From Tenggerimyces flavus (lineage in GTDB: Bacteria > Actinomycetota > Actinomycetes > Propionibacteriales > Actinopolymorphaceae), in assembly GCF_016907715.1 (NCBI RefSeq), contig NZ_JAFBCM010000001.1:6572001-6636000 (forward strand): a stretch of 64,000 bases of DNA, written 5' to 3'. The translations under genes and the position numbers were made by a program. Under the pieces are notes generated by a model. It was not told the DNA's origin. It searched no databases and saw only the letters and a program-made list of their open reading frames with translations. Positions 17,788 to 26,524 of the stretch are shown one piece after another. Each line of letters begins with the position of its first letter. Positions within the stretch are counted from its first letter, which is position 1.

Positions 17788-18901
17788 AACAGCGACGTAC
17801 GCTCGTCTCGCGCTGAGCCGCAAACGCAACACCGCGCCGGCTTATCTCATCCATCACGTCACTGACCGCTGCAACGCCAAGTGCCGGCACTGTTTCATCG
17901 TGCACGACGGCGCCTACGCGATACCGGACGGAGTGACTCACGGAGACGTCCTTACACTGCAGGAGATCGAGCGGCTCACAAAGACGTTGGGGCCGAACCT
18001 CTATACCGTGCAGCTCACTGGCGGCGAACCCCTGCTCCGGGCCGACCTACTCGGCATCATCCGGGCCTACTACGCCAGCTCGGCTGTCAGTTACGTACAG
18101 GTGTGCAGCAACGGATGGTTCACCCAACGCTCCGCCGCGCTCGCCGAAGCCGTACTGACCGAAGACCCCCGTAGACGGTTCGGATTCGTGATCTCCGTCG
18201 ACGACGTCGAAGCCCGGCACGACGAGAACCGGAAGATGGCCGGCCTGTTCGAAGCCCTCGTCGGCACGATCCGTGCGCTCCAGGAGCTGCAGAAGTCGTT
18301 CGAGGGACTCCAGGTGTCGGTGAACGTCACCGTGACCAAGCACAACCAGGATCGGTTGCACGAGATCTACACGTACCTCACTAGCAAGCTCGGCATCCAG
18401 AACGTCATGAGCACGTTGATTCGCGGTACGCCGGCCGACCCGAACGCTGGTGGCGTCGACATCGACAAGTACGAAGCGTTCGTCGAGGCTTGCGCCGACG
18501 GCTGGATGCGGGGTCAGTACAGGGGCTTCGGAAACTTTCTCGAAGCCCGGTTGGTCAATGCCCAGAACGTGCTCACAAGACGCAGAAACGTCGCCCTGGC
18601 CCGTGATCCCACTGAACACAACGTCTGCTATGCCGGTGACCTCAGCGGAGTGGTCTACGCCGACGGCACCGTCGCCTTCTGCGAGGAGGTCCCGCTCGTC
18701 GTCGGGAACCTGCGCGACTGGGACTTCGACTTCACCGCCCTGTGGCGCAGCGATCTGGCCGCACGCGTGCGGGCCCGCCGCGATGCCACGCCGTGCAAGT
18801 GCACGCACGAGTGCTTCGCGGTCTGCAACACTTTGTTCAACCCGCGCAACTGGCCGAGGTTGGCGCTCATCGCCGCACGAGGACCGCATGGCGACGCCTA
18901 G
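17780..18901 (+). CDS. radical SAM enzyme with SPASM-like C-terminus
   Basis: The 373-residue protein has the canonical CX3CX2C site CNAKCRHC near residue 33, the QLTGGEPLL motif and a full barrel. A C-terminal cysteine set (NVCYAG, FCEE, then C-K-C-T-H-E-C-F-A-V-C) is typical of a SPASM or twitch domain holding auxiliary clusters. SPASM enzymes often modify peptides or carry out carbon-centred redox chemistry on sugars and cyclitols. No precursor peptide gene is recognisable, so a carbohydrate or other small molecule is the more likely substrate. It overlaps the FAD gene by 8 bases and the glycosyltransferase by 14. Confidence 0.88.
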   Translation: MTRTATYARLALSRKRNTAPAYLIHHVTDRCNAKCRHCFIVHDGAYAIPDGVTHGDVLTLQEIERLTKTLGPNLYTVQLTGGEPLLRADLLGIIRAYYASSAVSYVQVCSNGWFTQRSAALAEAVLTEDPRRRFGFVISVDDVEARHDENRKMAGLFEALVGTIRALQELQKSFEGLQVSVNVTVTKHNQDRLHEIYTYLTSKLGIQNVMSTLIRGTPADPNAGGVDIDKYEAFVEACADGWMRGQYRGFGNFLEARLVNAQNVLTRRRNVALARDPTEHNVCYAGDLSGVVYADGTVAFCEEVPLVVGNLRDWDFDFTALWRSDLAARVRARRDATPCKCTHECFAVCNTLFNPRNWPRLALIAARGPHGDA

Positions 18902-19844
18902 CGTACGCACGGTTCCGGTGGCGGCAGTGGTTCCGGCGCGCGACTCGGCGTCGGTGTGGCGTGCCGTCTCGGCGATCCAGGCGGGGACACTGACGCCGGC
19001 CGAGATCGTCGTCGTCGACGACGGAAGCCGCCAACCCGTTGACGCCATCGAGTCCGCGACGATCCTGCGTACCGGTGGTATCGGACGAGCAGGGGCTCGA
19101 AACCTCGGCGCTCGAAGCACCACCGCACCACTACTCTGGTTCGTCGATTCAGACGTCGTGGTCGAACCGGACACGCTTTCGCTGTTGCATATCGAGCTCG
19201 CCAAGGGCATGGACGGCGTCATGGGCGTGTACAGCGAGAGCCGGCGCAGCGGGTACGAGGAGTTTCGACTTACCCATCAGCGCTTTCACGTCGCAGCCCA
19301 CCAGGAGCCACGGCATGTCTCGGCTGCCTGCCTGCTGGTTCGGCGTACGTGCTTCGACCGGATAGGCGGCTTCCCCCATCTGCCGGCCATGGAGGACGTG
19401 GCGTTCGGACTTGCGGGAACGAAGCTGGGATACCGGTGGCGCAGTGTGCTGGCCGCCACCGTCGAGCACCTGCCGCGGCCGGGCGCTTTCGCGCTGCTGC
19501 GGCGGGACCATCGCGAACGCGGCGGGTCTGCGGTCGAGTTGCTGGCCGGCCACGGTCCAGTTCTCGAGCACGCCGCCGCGCCCCGCGAACTGGTGGCCGC
19601 GGCGGCGTCCCTGGTCGCGCTTGCCTGCCCATTCCTACCTCGACGGCTCGGCGGTAGAGCGCCCATCAGGCTGGTCGCGTTGGCCGCGTGGTTTGCCGCC
19701 GACTGGCCGTGGCTCGGTTACGCCGTACGCAGGAAGGGCTGGCGGTTCGCCGTTCGTAGCGTGTTCTGGCTGGTGCTCTTCCGCACCGCCGTCGCCAGCG
19801 GAGCTGTGCGCGCCGGCCTTCGTCGCCTGAGGAGGTCCACGTGA
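18888..19844 (+). CDS. GT2-family glycosyltransferase
   Basis: The 318-residue protein is a GT-A enzyme of family 2. VVVDDGS at residues 41-47 binds the nucleotide, and DSD at 87-89 is the metal-binding DxD. The segment PAMEDVAF near 165-170 provides the usual ED pair. C-terminal hydrophobic stretches (about 225-300) suggest membrane association, as in glycosyltransferases acting on lipid-linked or surface sugars. The ATG lies inside the 3' end of the radical SAM gene (14-base overlap). The stop overlaps the next start as GTGA. Confidence 0.85.
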   Translation: MATPSVRTVPVAAVVPARDSASVWRAVSAIQAGTLTPAEIVVVDDGSRQPVDAIESATILRTGGIGRAGARNLGARSTTAPLLWFVDSDVVVEPDTLSLLHIELAKGMDGVMGVYSESRRSGYEEFRLTHQRFHVAAHQEPRHVSAACLLVRRTCFDRIGGFPHLPAMEDVAFGLAGTKLGYRWRSVLAATVEHLPRPGAFALLRRDHRERGGSAVELLAGHGPVLEHAAAPRELVAAAASLVALACPFLPRRLGGRAPIRLVALAAWFAADWPWLGYAVRRKGWRFAVRSVFWLVLFRTAVASGAVRAGLRRLRRST

Positions 19845-20764
19845 TCGCTGTCATCGGCCTCGGCGACTGGGGCTCGAAGCATCTGGCGACGCTGGGTTCG
19901 CTTGTCGGCCCCGCCGAGGTGGTTGGCGTCGACGACTGTCCCGATCGACGATCGGCCGCCGAGCAGCTCGGTTTCCGTACCGTCGCAGCCGTCGACCAGC
20001 TGCCAGAGGACATCTCCTCTGCCGTCGTCGCGACACCGACACCGACTCACGCCGCCATAGCGGCCCCGCTGCTGGAGCAGGGCGTCGCGCTCCTGGTCGA
20101 GAAGCCGTTGGCAGCCGACTGCCAGGAGGCCGGGCAGCTCGTCCGACTCGCAGAGCTGCGCGGCGTGCCGTTGATGGTCGGACATGTCTTCCTCTTCCAG
20201 CGAGCATACGCACGCCTTCGGGAAACGCTGGCTGGACTCGGGCCACTGCGCACGCTGAGCATCGAGCGGCGGACGCCAGGCCTGGTGAAACGAGAGTCCG
20301 GCGCCTGGCTCGAGTTGGCACCGCACGAGATCGCGACCGCTCTCGACCTCGGTGCGCTCGCCGATCGCGTCGATGTCGAGCCGTTGCGACGCTGGTCCGT
20401 CACCGGTGTCGGCAGAGAGGACGGTGCGTCGGGCCGGTTCACCACGGACTCGACCACCGTGGAAATCTCGTGCTCGTGGCTGTCCGCCGTACGTTCGCGA
20501 CGGGTATGGGCGATCGCGGAGTCCGGCCAGGCCCTGCTCGTGGACGACGGGCGCGAGCAGTGGCTAGCGGTCTGGTCCGGGCAGAGCACGTGGACCCGTC
20601 GAGAGCCGATCGAGCCTACGTGGGAAGACGTTTCGGGACCACCACCGCTCCGCACGGAGTGGGAGAGCTTCCTCGCGGCCATGCACGAAGGCGGGCCGAT
20701 CCGTTCGGACGGCAGGCTCGGCCTGCGCGTGGTGGAGCTGCTGACGAAGGGAGAGTCGACGTGA
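19841..20764 (+). CDS. Gfo/Idh/MocA-family oxidoreductase
   Basis: This 307-residue NAD(P)-dependent sugar or cyclitol dehydrogenase has an N-terminal Rossmann motif (VIGLGDWGSKH) and the diagnostic EKPL at 87-90. A C-terminal alpha/beta domain carries H near 'LAPHEIATALDL'. It likely oxidises or reduces an NDP-sugar hydroxyl, for example giving the ketone for the DegT aminotransferase. The GTG start has GGAGGT upstream and overlaps the GT2 stop. Confidence 0.87.
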   Translation: MIAVIGLGDWGSKHLATLGSLVGPAEVVGVDDCPDRRSAAEQLGFRTVAAVDQLPEDISSAVVATPTPTHAAIAAPLLEQGVALLVEKPLAADCQEAGQLVRLAELRGVPLMVGHVFLFQRAYARLRETLAGLGPLRTLSIERRTPGLVKRESGAWLELAPHEIATALDLGALADRVDVEPLRRWSVTGVGREDGASGRFTTDSTTVEISCSWLSAVRSRRVWAIAESGQALLVDDGREQWLAVWSGQSTWTRREPIEPTWEDVSGPPPLRTEWESFLAAMHEGGPIRSDGRLGLRVVELLTKGEST

Positions 20765-21966
20765 GCGACACCTGGACAATCGGCGAGCTCAGCGCAGCGC
20801 CGCGCCTGCTGCCTCAGTGGATCGTGCAAACCGGGCCGATCACGCTTCCGGCGCCGGTGAGCGCGCTGCGGAGCAGCCGTGGCGGGATGGCCGAGATCCG
20901 AACTTCGCAAGGCTTCATGGCCCTGCTCGACGCCGACGGTCGGCCCAAGCACGACCTGTACCTGCTCCAGCAGCAAATCGCCACGGAGTCCTCGTACCCC
21001 ATGGCCCGCAGGCGCTATCCGACGCGGGTTCCACTGCTGGTCCGCCGTAAGGTGGCTCGGTTCGAGCACGAGTTGCGGCGGCTGCGCGGTGTCCGTTGCC
21101 GGCCGGCGTTCGCACCGGCAGGCGATGCCGTCGGTGCGCTCGCGCGGCACGCCGACCAACTGGTGGAGCGCACTCCTTGGCCGGACGACAAGCGATCCGC
21201 CTTCGTCGTCACGCATGACGTCGAGGCCGAGTGCCCGGATCGGGTGGTCCAGCTCGCCCGCAGCGAAGCCGAGCTGGGGATCCGCGCGACATATTTCCTG
21301 ATACCGAGTCAATGGCGTGACCAGGCGCTGCCAGAACAACTGCGCGAGCTCGGTCACGAGGTCGCCTGCCATGGCCTGGACCACTCCGGCCGGGAGGCGA
21401 ATGCCCCACTCGCCGACTTCGACGCGGTCATCCGCAAGCTGGGGTTGGGGCCGCCGCTCGGCTACCGCAGTCCACACTTCGCATGTCCCGACGCGCATGC
21501 CATGCGCGTTGGTGCGCTGTTCGCCTACGACAGCTCACGGCCGGATACGCGATGGCGCGGGCGACGGATCGGCTGGCTCGGCTGCGAAACCATCTTCCCG
21601 TTCGTCGAGCACAACAACACCATCCAGCTGCCTGTAACGCTGCCGACCGACCTCGACCTGCTCGACGACGGCTACGACTGGTCGAAGGTACGTCTCGCGT
21701 GGCGCGTCAAGTGGCGTTGGATATCCGACGCACGCGGGCTGGGTCTGCTGTGTACGCACATTCCGGCGCCCGGCGGCGAGACCGAGGTCTTGCCGTTTCT
21801 CACGGAGCTGGTGGGTGACGACCAGGCCTGGATCGGAACTGCGGGGGAGCTTGCCGAATTCCTGACGGCTAAGGCTCGTCCCGACGGCACGTTGCGGCCA
21901 TGGGCCGAGCTGGCACCCGTGCCGGTCGTGCGCCACCAGCTCTCACTCACGCCGCTATCTGGCTGA
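20761..21966 (+). CDS. NodB-type polysaccharide deacetylase
   Basis: The 401-residue protein has an N-terminal part of unknown role (about 1-140) and a NodB homology domain (about 145-380). Metal-site motifs are THDVE at 151-155 (catalytic and metal Asp D153) and H204/H208 in HGLDHS; YRSPHF is motif 3. It probably removes an N-acyl or O-acyl group from a sugar, exposing an amine for later formylation or acylation. It is the last gene of the five-gene operon. The GTG start overlaps the previous stop. Its 3' end overlaps the convergent gene at 21955 by 12 bases. Confidence 0.8.
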   Translation: MSDTWTIGELSAAPRLLPQWIVQTGPITLPAPVSALRSSRGGMAEIRTSQGFMALLDADGRPKHDLYLLQQQIATESSYPMARRRYPTRVPLLVRRKVARFEHELRRLRGVRCRPAFAPAGDAVGALARHADQLVERTPWPDDKRSAFVVTHDVEAECPDRVVQLARSEAELGIRATYFLIPSQWRDQALPEQLRELGHEVACHGLDHSGREANAPLADFDAVIRKLGLGPPLGYRSPHFACPDAHAMRVGALFAYDSSRPDTRWRGRRIGWLGCETIFPFVEHNNTIQLPVTLPTDLDLLDDGYDWSKVRLAWRVKWRWISDARGLGLLCTHIPAPGGETEVLPFLTELVGDDQAWIGTAGELAEFLTAKARPDGTLRPWAELAPVPVVRHQLSLTPLSG

Positions 21967-22704
21967 GGTTTCGCAAGGGTCGCTCGTACCTCCCACCGCT
22001 TGGAGGATCCTGTCTCCGAGATCGGGCCGTTCAGTGTCCTCGAGGTCGACGCCGGTCCTGCGTACAGGCATCGTCGCCGATTCAGCCGTGAGCAGGTAGC
22101 TGAGCCAGGCGCGCTGCCGCGCCAGGAGGTCCTCGATGATGCGTTCCTGGATCGGGTTCTGCCTTGGCCTCGAGGTCGTTTGCTGACGTGCGACCTGTCG
22201 CAGGCGGTCAACCATCGTCACCAGCATCGCTTGCGGATCCGACGTGAAGTCGACATCCGGCAGCTCCTCCAGCGCGGCACCGAGACCGTGCAGCAACCGT
22301 TCGAACTCCATCCGCAAGGTCAACCGGGACGGCCGAGCCGGCGCGACCCGAATCGTCGCCGGATGACAGCCGTACGTTGGCAGCTTAGCGGCCAGTCCGT
22401 CCACGAGCACCGCGCCGGCACAGTCGCTGACCAACGCAACCGGCGGCGAGTCGAGTCGCACGATCTGTTCTACGTAACCGGCCACCAGGGTTTCCAGCTT
22501 CGGCACCTCTTCGGTGTCACAGCTCGCGAGGTCACCGACGACGTCCAGCCGATAGAGAGCATGCCCGCGGCGGGTTCGCTCGACCGCCTCCACCAGCACG
22601 TTCCCCAGCGGGCGCGAGGGTGGTGGCCGGAAGAAGTCGACCACGAGAATAGGCTCCTTGCTTTGCGCGGTGAGGCGAACGATGGCCGTCGGCCATGCTG
22701 TCAT
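21955..22704 (-). CDS. unknown protein coupled to the FkbH enzyme
   Basis: This 249-residue protein starts at an ATG overlapping the FkbH stop (ATGA), so the two are translated together. I do not recognise the family. The N-terminal half looks alpha/beta with a strand ending VVDFFRPPPSRPLG and a later ALVSDCAGAVLVDGLAAKL segment. The C-terminal half is mostly helical and charged. No GXSXG motif is present, though SDCAG sits where an alpha/beta-hydrolase nucleophile might. It may act on the acyl group carried by the fused carrier; that rests only on gene order. Confidence 0.7.
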   Translation of the reverse strand: MTAWPTAIVRLTAQSKEPILVVDFFRPPPSRPLGNVLVEAVERTRRGHALYRLDVVGDLASCDTEEVPKLETLVAGYVEQIVRLDSPPVALVSDCAGAVLVDGLAAKLPTYGCHPATIRVAPARPSRLTLRMEFERLLHGLGAALEELPDVDFTSDPQAMLVTMVDRLRQVARQQTTSRPRQNPIQERIIEDLLARQRAWLSYLLTAESATMPVRRTGVDLEDTERPDLGDRILQAVGGTSDPCETSAR

Positions 22705-24782
22705 GGCACGGTTCCTCCGATCCTCGCCTGTCGCAGGTCGTGCACTGCCTGCACGAGCCGGTCGAAACGGACGCCGTCCTCGAGGACCTCGTCGAGTGAG
22801 AGCTGTACCTCGAAGGCGTCGTGCAGGTCTGCGAGGAACCAGACCAGCTCGAGAGAAGTGCCACCGGTGCCGAAGAACTCGTCTTGCGGCGTGACCGGCG
22901 GCCTTCCCAACCGACGCGCCCACAGGGCCGCGACAGTTGAGCTGACCTGTTCTCCAGCAAGGTCGCCGGCCGGAGTTCCGGATTCCTCGACGGCCGCCAG
23001 GACGCGATGCGCGTCGTTCAACTCGTTGGCGATGTGTTCCACGAGCCGCCACGGCATGCGCTCCGCTGCGGGCGAGGATTCGGAGGTGGGTACCGCGTCG
23101 CTGCTCGCGGAGTGCTCACCTGCGTGACGATCCGGATCGTACGCCGCGCCGGCCGCCAGCTCGGACGAGAGAACCAAGGCGGGACGGTCGTCGTGAAGCC
23201 GGGCCTCCTCGACGCCCAGACCGTCGAGGAATTCCAACGCGGGTTGGTTGCGCCCGGTCCGGACGCAGTCGAAAGTGATCCGCTTCAGGCCGCTCGCCCG
23301 GGCGGCCTGGCCGAGCCGCCGCACCATTTGGTGTTCGACGCCGCGTCCGAGCACCCGGCAACTCAATAGGAACGAACGGATCCGGAGGACTTCTTCGTCA
23401 TGGTCGTAGACCATTAGTCCCACGACGCCGTACGTGTCGAAGTGATCCTCCACTTCGACGATCAGGGCACGGGTACGTCGAGGCAGGTTCGCGAACTCCG
23501 CTGCCGACCAGCGTCGGCCGGTCAGGTTGAACTGGTTGGTTCGCGCGGTGAGTTGCGCCATCCGGGCGTGGTGCCGCTGCGTCGCTGCCGAGATCGTCAC
23601 TGTCGTGCCGAGTTGAGCCAAGTAGTCCGAAAGGGACGGTGCGGTTCGCCGGAGTCGCCTGCGTTCACGTTCGACTCGGTAGTGCCGGGTACGGTGGTGG
23701 TCGGCATCCGTCACGTTCCGGGTGTCGAGCGGCCAGCAGTGCCGGACAAACCGCGCGGCGCGCTCGGCGGAGTTGGGCAGACGCAGTGCGAGGACCTCCG
23801 GACAGTTCACTCGCACTTCAGCGCATTCCACTGGACTGTCGTCGAGGAAGACGAACGAGTCGAGCGCGAGGTTCAGCTCGGCTGCCAGGCTCCTGAGATT
23901 TTCTGACTTCGGCCGCCAGTTCACCCTCGCCGCTGCCACGTGCTCTTCGCGAACCACCATGTCCGGGTGCTTCGCGAGGACCTTCATGACGTCGGACTCG
24001 TCGTTCTTGCTACACAGGCAGAGCAGCCGTCCGTTCTGAACCTGTGCCACCAGGAACTCCTGCAGCGCCCGCCGGTGTGAACCTATCCGGATCCCCGGTA
24101 CGCCGTCCTCGGCGACGTAGCCGTCCCACAAGGTGGCGTCACAGTCCACGACGAGCACCTTCGGCCGCGGAATCTCGGCCGCGAGCGTCCTTCGTACCAC
24201 ATGCGTTCCGGCGGCTGCGTAGAAGAGGGCGGTGTAAGGAATCTGCGCAAGCCGGTCTGTGAACGCCGAATAGTAGTCGCCGGTGCGCGCCAGACCGCTC
24301 TCCGCCAGCAGGCTAGCGGACTCGCTGACGTTAACGCTGTCCACGGAGCGCAACCTGGCGACGAGATCGTGCTCGACATTGGCCACGATCCGGGCCGCAC
24401 TCCGGTCCTGTTGGACGCCGGGCGACGGCGGGCACGTAACGACGGTGAAGGATCGGCCGGAACTCGCCGCCGCGACGACACTGGCTTCGAACAGGTCGGC
24501 GCCCGACTCGATCGCCCTTCGCCATCCGCTGTGCGTGATTCGCCGAGTCGCGGCGAGATCCTCGACCCTCAGCAGGACGGCATTGGTTCCATCCCGATGC
24601 TCCAGGAGCGGGCCGTCCGAGTCAGTGAGGTCGGCGAGCAACCGCTGCGGTGTTCCGAGGCGCACGTCGTGAGGAATGCCGAGAAGTCTTGCCCAGAAGC
24701 TGAAAACCGGTCCGAGTGGATCGGTTGGAAAGGAGGCCAGCACTGCCAGTTTGAGCCCCTTCCCGAGACCGGTCCCACGCAC
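22701..24782 (-). CDS. FkbH-type HAD enzyme fused to a carrier domain
   Basis: The 693-residue protein has an N-terminal domain (about 1-200), then the FkbH HAD core with catalytic VVDCDATLWDG (D213 and D215) and FLDDSPVE. A GNAT-like part follows at about 385-545, and an acyl-carrier domain at about 605-690 with the phosphopantetheine serine near S643 in GTGGTSLEL. FkbH enzymes load a glyceryl unit from 1,3-bisphosphoglycerate onto a carrier protein; here the carrier is built in. The three-carbon unit could be passed to the sugar scaffold or to the lone carrier-thioesterase at 7076. The start is a GTG with AAGGAGGG upstream. It lies 39 bases after the GmhA-like gene. Confidence 0.88.
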   Translation of the reverse strand: MRGTGLGKGLKLAVLASFPTDPLGPVFSFWARLLGIPHDVRLGTPQRLLADLTDSDGPLLEHRDGTNAVLLRVEDLAATRRITHSGWRRAIESGADLFEASVVAAASSGRSFTVVTCPPSPGVQQDRSAARIVANVEHDLVARLRSVDSVNVSESASLLAESGLARTGDYYSAFTDRLAQIPYTALFYAAAGTHVVRRTLAAEIPRPKVLVVDCDATLWDGYVAEDGVPGIRIGSHRRALQEFLVAQVQNGRLLCLCSKNDESDVMKVLAKHPDMVVREEHVAAARVNWRPKSENLRSLAAELNLALDSFVFLDDSPVECAEVRVNCPEVLALRLPNSAERAARFVRHCWPLDTRNVTDADHHRTRHYRVERERRRLRRTAPSLSDYLAQLGTTVTISAATQRHHARMAQLTARTNQFNLTGRRWSAAEFANLPRRTRALIVEVEDHFDTYGVVGLMVYDHDEEVLRIRSFLLSCRVLGRGVEHQMVRRLGQAARASGLKRITFDCVRTGRNQPALEFLDGLGVEEARLHDDRPALVLSSELAAGAAYDPDRHAGEHSASSDAVPTSESSPAAERMPWRLVEHIANELNDAHRVLAAVEESGTPAGDLAGEQVSSTVAALWARRLGRPPVTPQDEFFGTGGTSLELVWFLADLHDAFEVQLSLDEVLEDGVRFDRLVQAVHDLRQARIGGTVP

Positions 24783-24821
24783 GCTGCATCCCTCCTTCGT
24801 AGTGCTCTTAGGTCGCCACGT

Positions 24822-25442
24822 TCACAGCGGATTGGGGGCAGTAGTGACAGGCAAGCGCGATGGCTCCACGGGACGCGCCGTCGCGGCCACCTGGCCGCGC
24901 TCCCGGTCAGCCAGGAGTTGCCGGACGACCGCATGGCCTACCGACAGGTGGACGTCCTCCGCAACCTCTGGAACATCGGAGCCGACGCAGATCGTGAGGT
25001 CGGCGAGTTCGGCCAGCGAGGAATCCTTCCTGCCAGTAAGGGCGACGAGAAAACCCCTGACCGTGCGACAAGAACGCGCGGCGGCAAGCAGGTTCGGCGA
25101 TTCGCCGCTGGTAGTGATCAATACGACGATGTCCTGGGGCCGCGCCAGTCGTTCTATCGGTTCGGCGAAGGTCCGCTCGAATCCGTCGTCGTTGCCGATC
25201 GCGGTCAAGAGCGGAACGCAGCCGCACAGATCGAAGGCGCGAACGCCGGCACGTCTACCCCAGTCGGCTGCCAGGTGCTGGGCGGTCGCGGCGCTGCCGC
25301 CGTTGCCCGCGACCAGGACGGCGCGGCCGTGCTCGCGTGCCTGCCGCAAGACATCGACCAGTTCCGAACAGGCCGGTGACTGGAGGATCCCGAGCCTGCC
25401 GGTCACGTCGCCTAGGTGCGTTGTCATCATGTCCGTTCGCAT
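24822..25442 (-). CDS. GmhA-like phosphoheptose isomerase (SIS domain)
   Basis: About 200 residues with one SIS domain. GNGGSAATAQHLAADW is the phosphosugar-binding loop of GmhA, TTSGESPN is the second, and V-A-E-D-V-H-L-S-V-G-H near the end matches the GmhA metal and active-site helix. GmhA converts sedoheptulose-7-phosphate to D-glycero-D-manno-heptose-7-phosphate, the committed step of heptose nucleotide synthesis. It heads the minus-strand unit with the FkbH fusion and faces the kinase gene across a gap of about 70 bases that must hold the divergent promoters. The start may instead be the ATG at 25430 or 25427. Confidence 0.85.
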   Translation of the reverse strand: MRTDMMTTHLGDVTGRLGILQSPACSELVDVLRQAREHGRAVLVAGNGGSAATAQHLAADWGRRAGVRAFDLCGCVPLLTAIGNDDGFERTFAEPIERLARPQDIVVLITTSGESPNLLAAARSCRTVRGFLVALTGRKDSSLAELADLTICVGSDVPEVAEDVHLSVGHAVVRQLLADRERGQVAATARPVEPSRLPVTTAPNPL

Positions 25443-25510
25443 GACAGCTCCGGTTGTTCGATCTCACCGAACTCTTCATACCTCTCACTGATGCATCGGA
25501 AGGCCACCTC

Positions 25511-26524
25511 GTGTCGCGATCTCCTTACGGACAAGGTGCAATACGGGTCGTCGCGCCGCTGAAGGCCGGGCTCGCGGGCGGCGGCAGCGATCTCCCGTCC
25601 TACTACGAGGCGAGCCCCGGCCAGTGCCTGAACCTCGCGCTGGACATCGCCGTCACCGTGACGTACACATCCGCCTCCGCGCCCGGCCAGGCCTCGTTCA
25701 CTGTTCCCGAGCCGGCCGATGTCAGGTTGGGCACGACGATGGTCGACGCCGTAGGACTCACCCGAACAGGTGATGTCCACGTCCGGCTCGCCGCCGGCCC
25801 CGGCCGTGGGCTCGGCTGTTCCAGCGCGCTCGCCGTCGCACTGGTCATGGTTCAACGGGCGCTCTCCGGCCTGCCCGCGACTCCGGGCGATGTGGCCGAG
25901 GCGGCCTGGCGGCTGGAGGCATGCGAACTGGCTCAGCCGGTCGGCAAGCAGGACCACTACGCTTCAGCGTTCGGCGGTGTGAACGAGTTCAGCTTCCGGC
26001 CAGAGGGAGTTGGCGTGCATCCCTTACGCCTGTCTCCGCCGGGTGCCGAGCTGTTGGAGAACAGTCTGCTGGTCGCGAGCGTCGGCGAGCCCCGCACAGC
26101 ACGGGACACCCTGAGCCGTCAAAACGACAGCTGCCGGAACGGCGTCGACTCGGTCCGGGCCGCCATCGCTGAGCGAGTCCGCCTTGTGCCGGAGTTCCGT
26201 ACGGCGCTGGCCGCCGGTGACCACGCCAGACTCGCGCGTCTGATGCGCTACGACTGGTCGGTCAAGGCAGGCCTCGACCCAGGCATGTACGACGTGACTG
26301 TCGAAGCGGCCTTGGCTCAGGCTGTCGACGTGGGAGCCCTGGCCGCCCGGCTGCTCGGCGCCGGGCGCAGCGGCTATCTCCTGCTCCTGGCCCCACCCGG
26401 CCGGCGCGACGCCATCGTGCGAGTGCTTGGCGCGCATTTCCGTGATGTCCGGCCGGTCCGTCCATCCCGGCGTGGCGTGTGGCTCGGCCGTGCCGGAGAG
26501 GCGATCCGAAAGGTGCCAGTATGA
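25511..26524 (+). CDS. GHMP kinase, HddA-like heptose-7-phosphate kinase
   Basis: About 337 residues of the GHMP kinase fold. The N-terminus has PLKAGLAGGGSDLPSYYE, as in D-glycero-D-manno-heptose-7-phosphate kinases (HddA). The ATP loop GPGRGLGCSSALAVAL and GKQDHYASAFGG are the other family marks. It should phosphorylate heptose-7-phosphate at C1. A GTG at 25511 with GGAAGG seven bases upstream is chosen; an ATG at 25454 would add 19 residues lacking family character. The stop overlaps the epimerase start (ATGA). Confidence 0.85.
   Translation: MSRSPYGQGAIRVVAPLKAGLAGGGSDLPSYYEASPGQCLNLALDIAVTVTYTSASAPGQASFTVPEPADVRLGTTMVDAVGLTRTGDVHVRLAAGPGRGLGCSSALAVALVMVQRALSGLPATPGDVAEAAWRLEACELAQPVGKQDHYASAFGGVNEFSFRPEGVGVHPLRLSPPGAELLENSLLVASVGEPRTARDTLSRQNDSCRNGVDSVRAAIAERVRLVPEFRTALAAGDHARLARLMRYDWSVKAGLDPGMYDVTVEAALAQAVDVGALAARLLGAGRSGYLLLLAPPGRRDAIVRVLGAHFRDVRPVRPSRRGVWLGRAGEAIRKVPV

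Noticed and set aside
16201-17832. Long minus-strand open frame opposite the FAD enzyme
   Set aside because: The plus strand has the dinucleotide motif, a good ribosome site and operon overlap; the opposite frame is low in recognisable structure.
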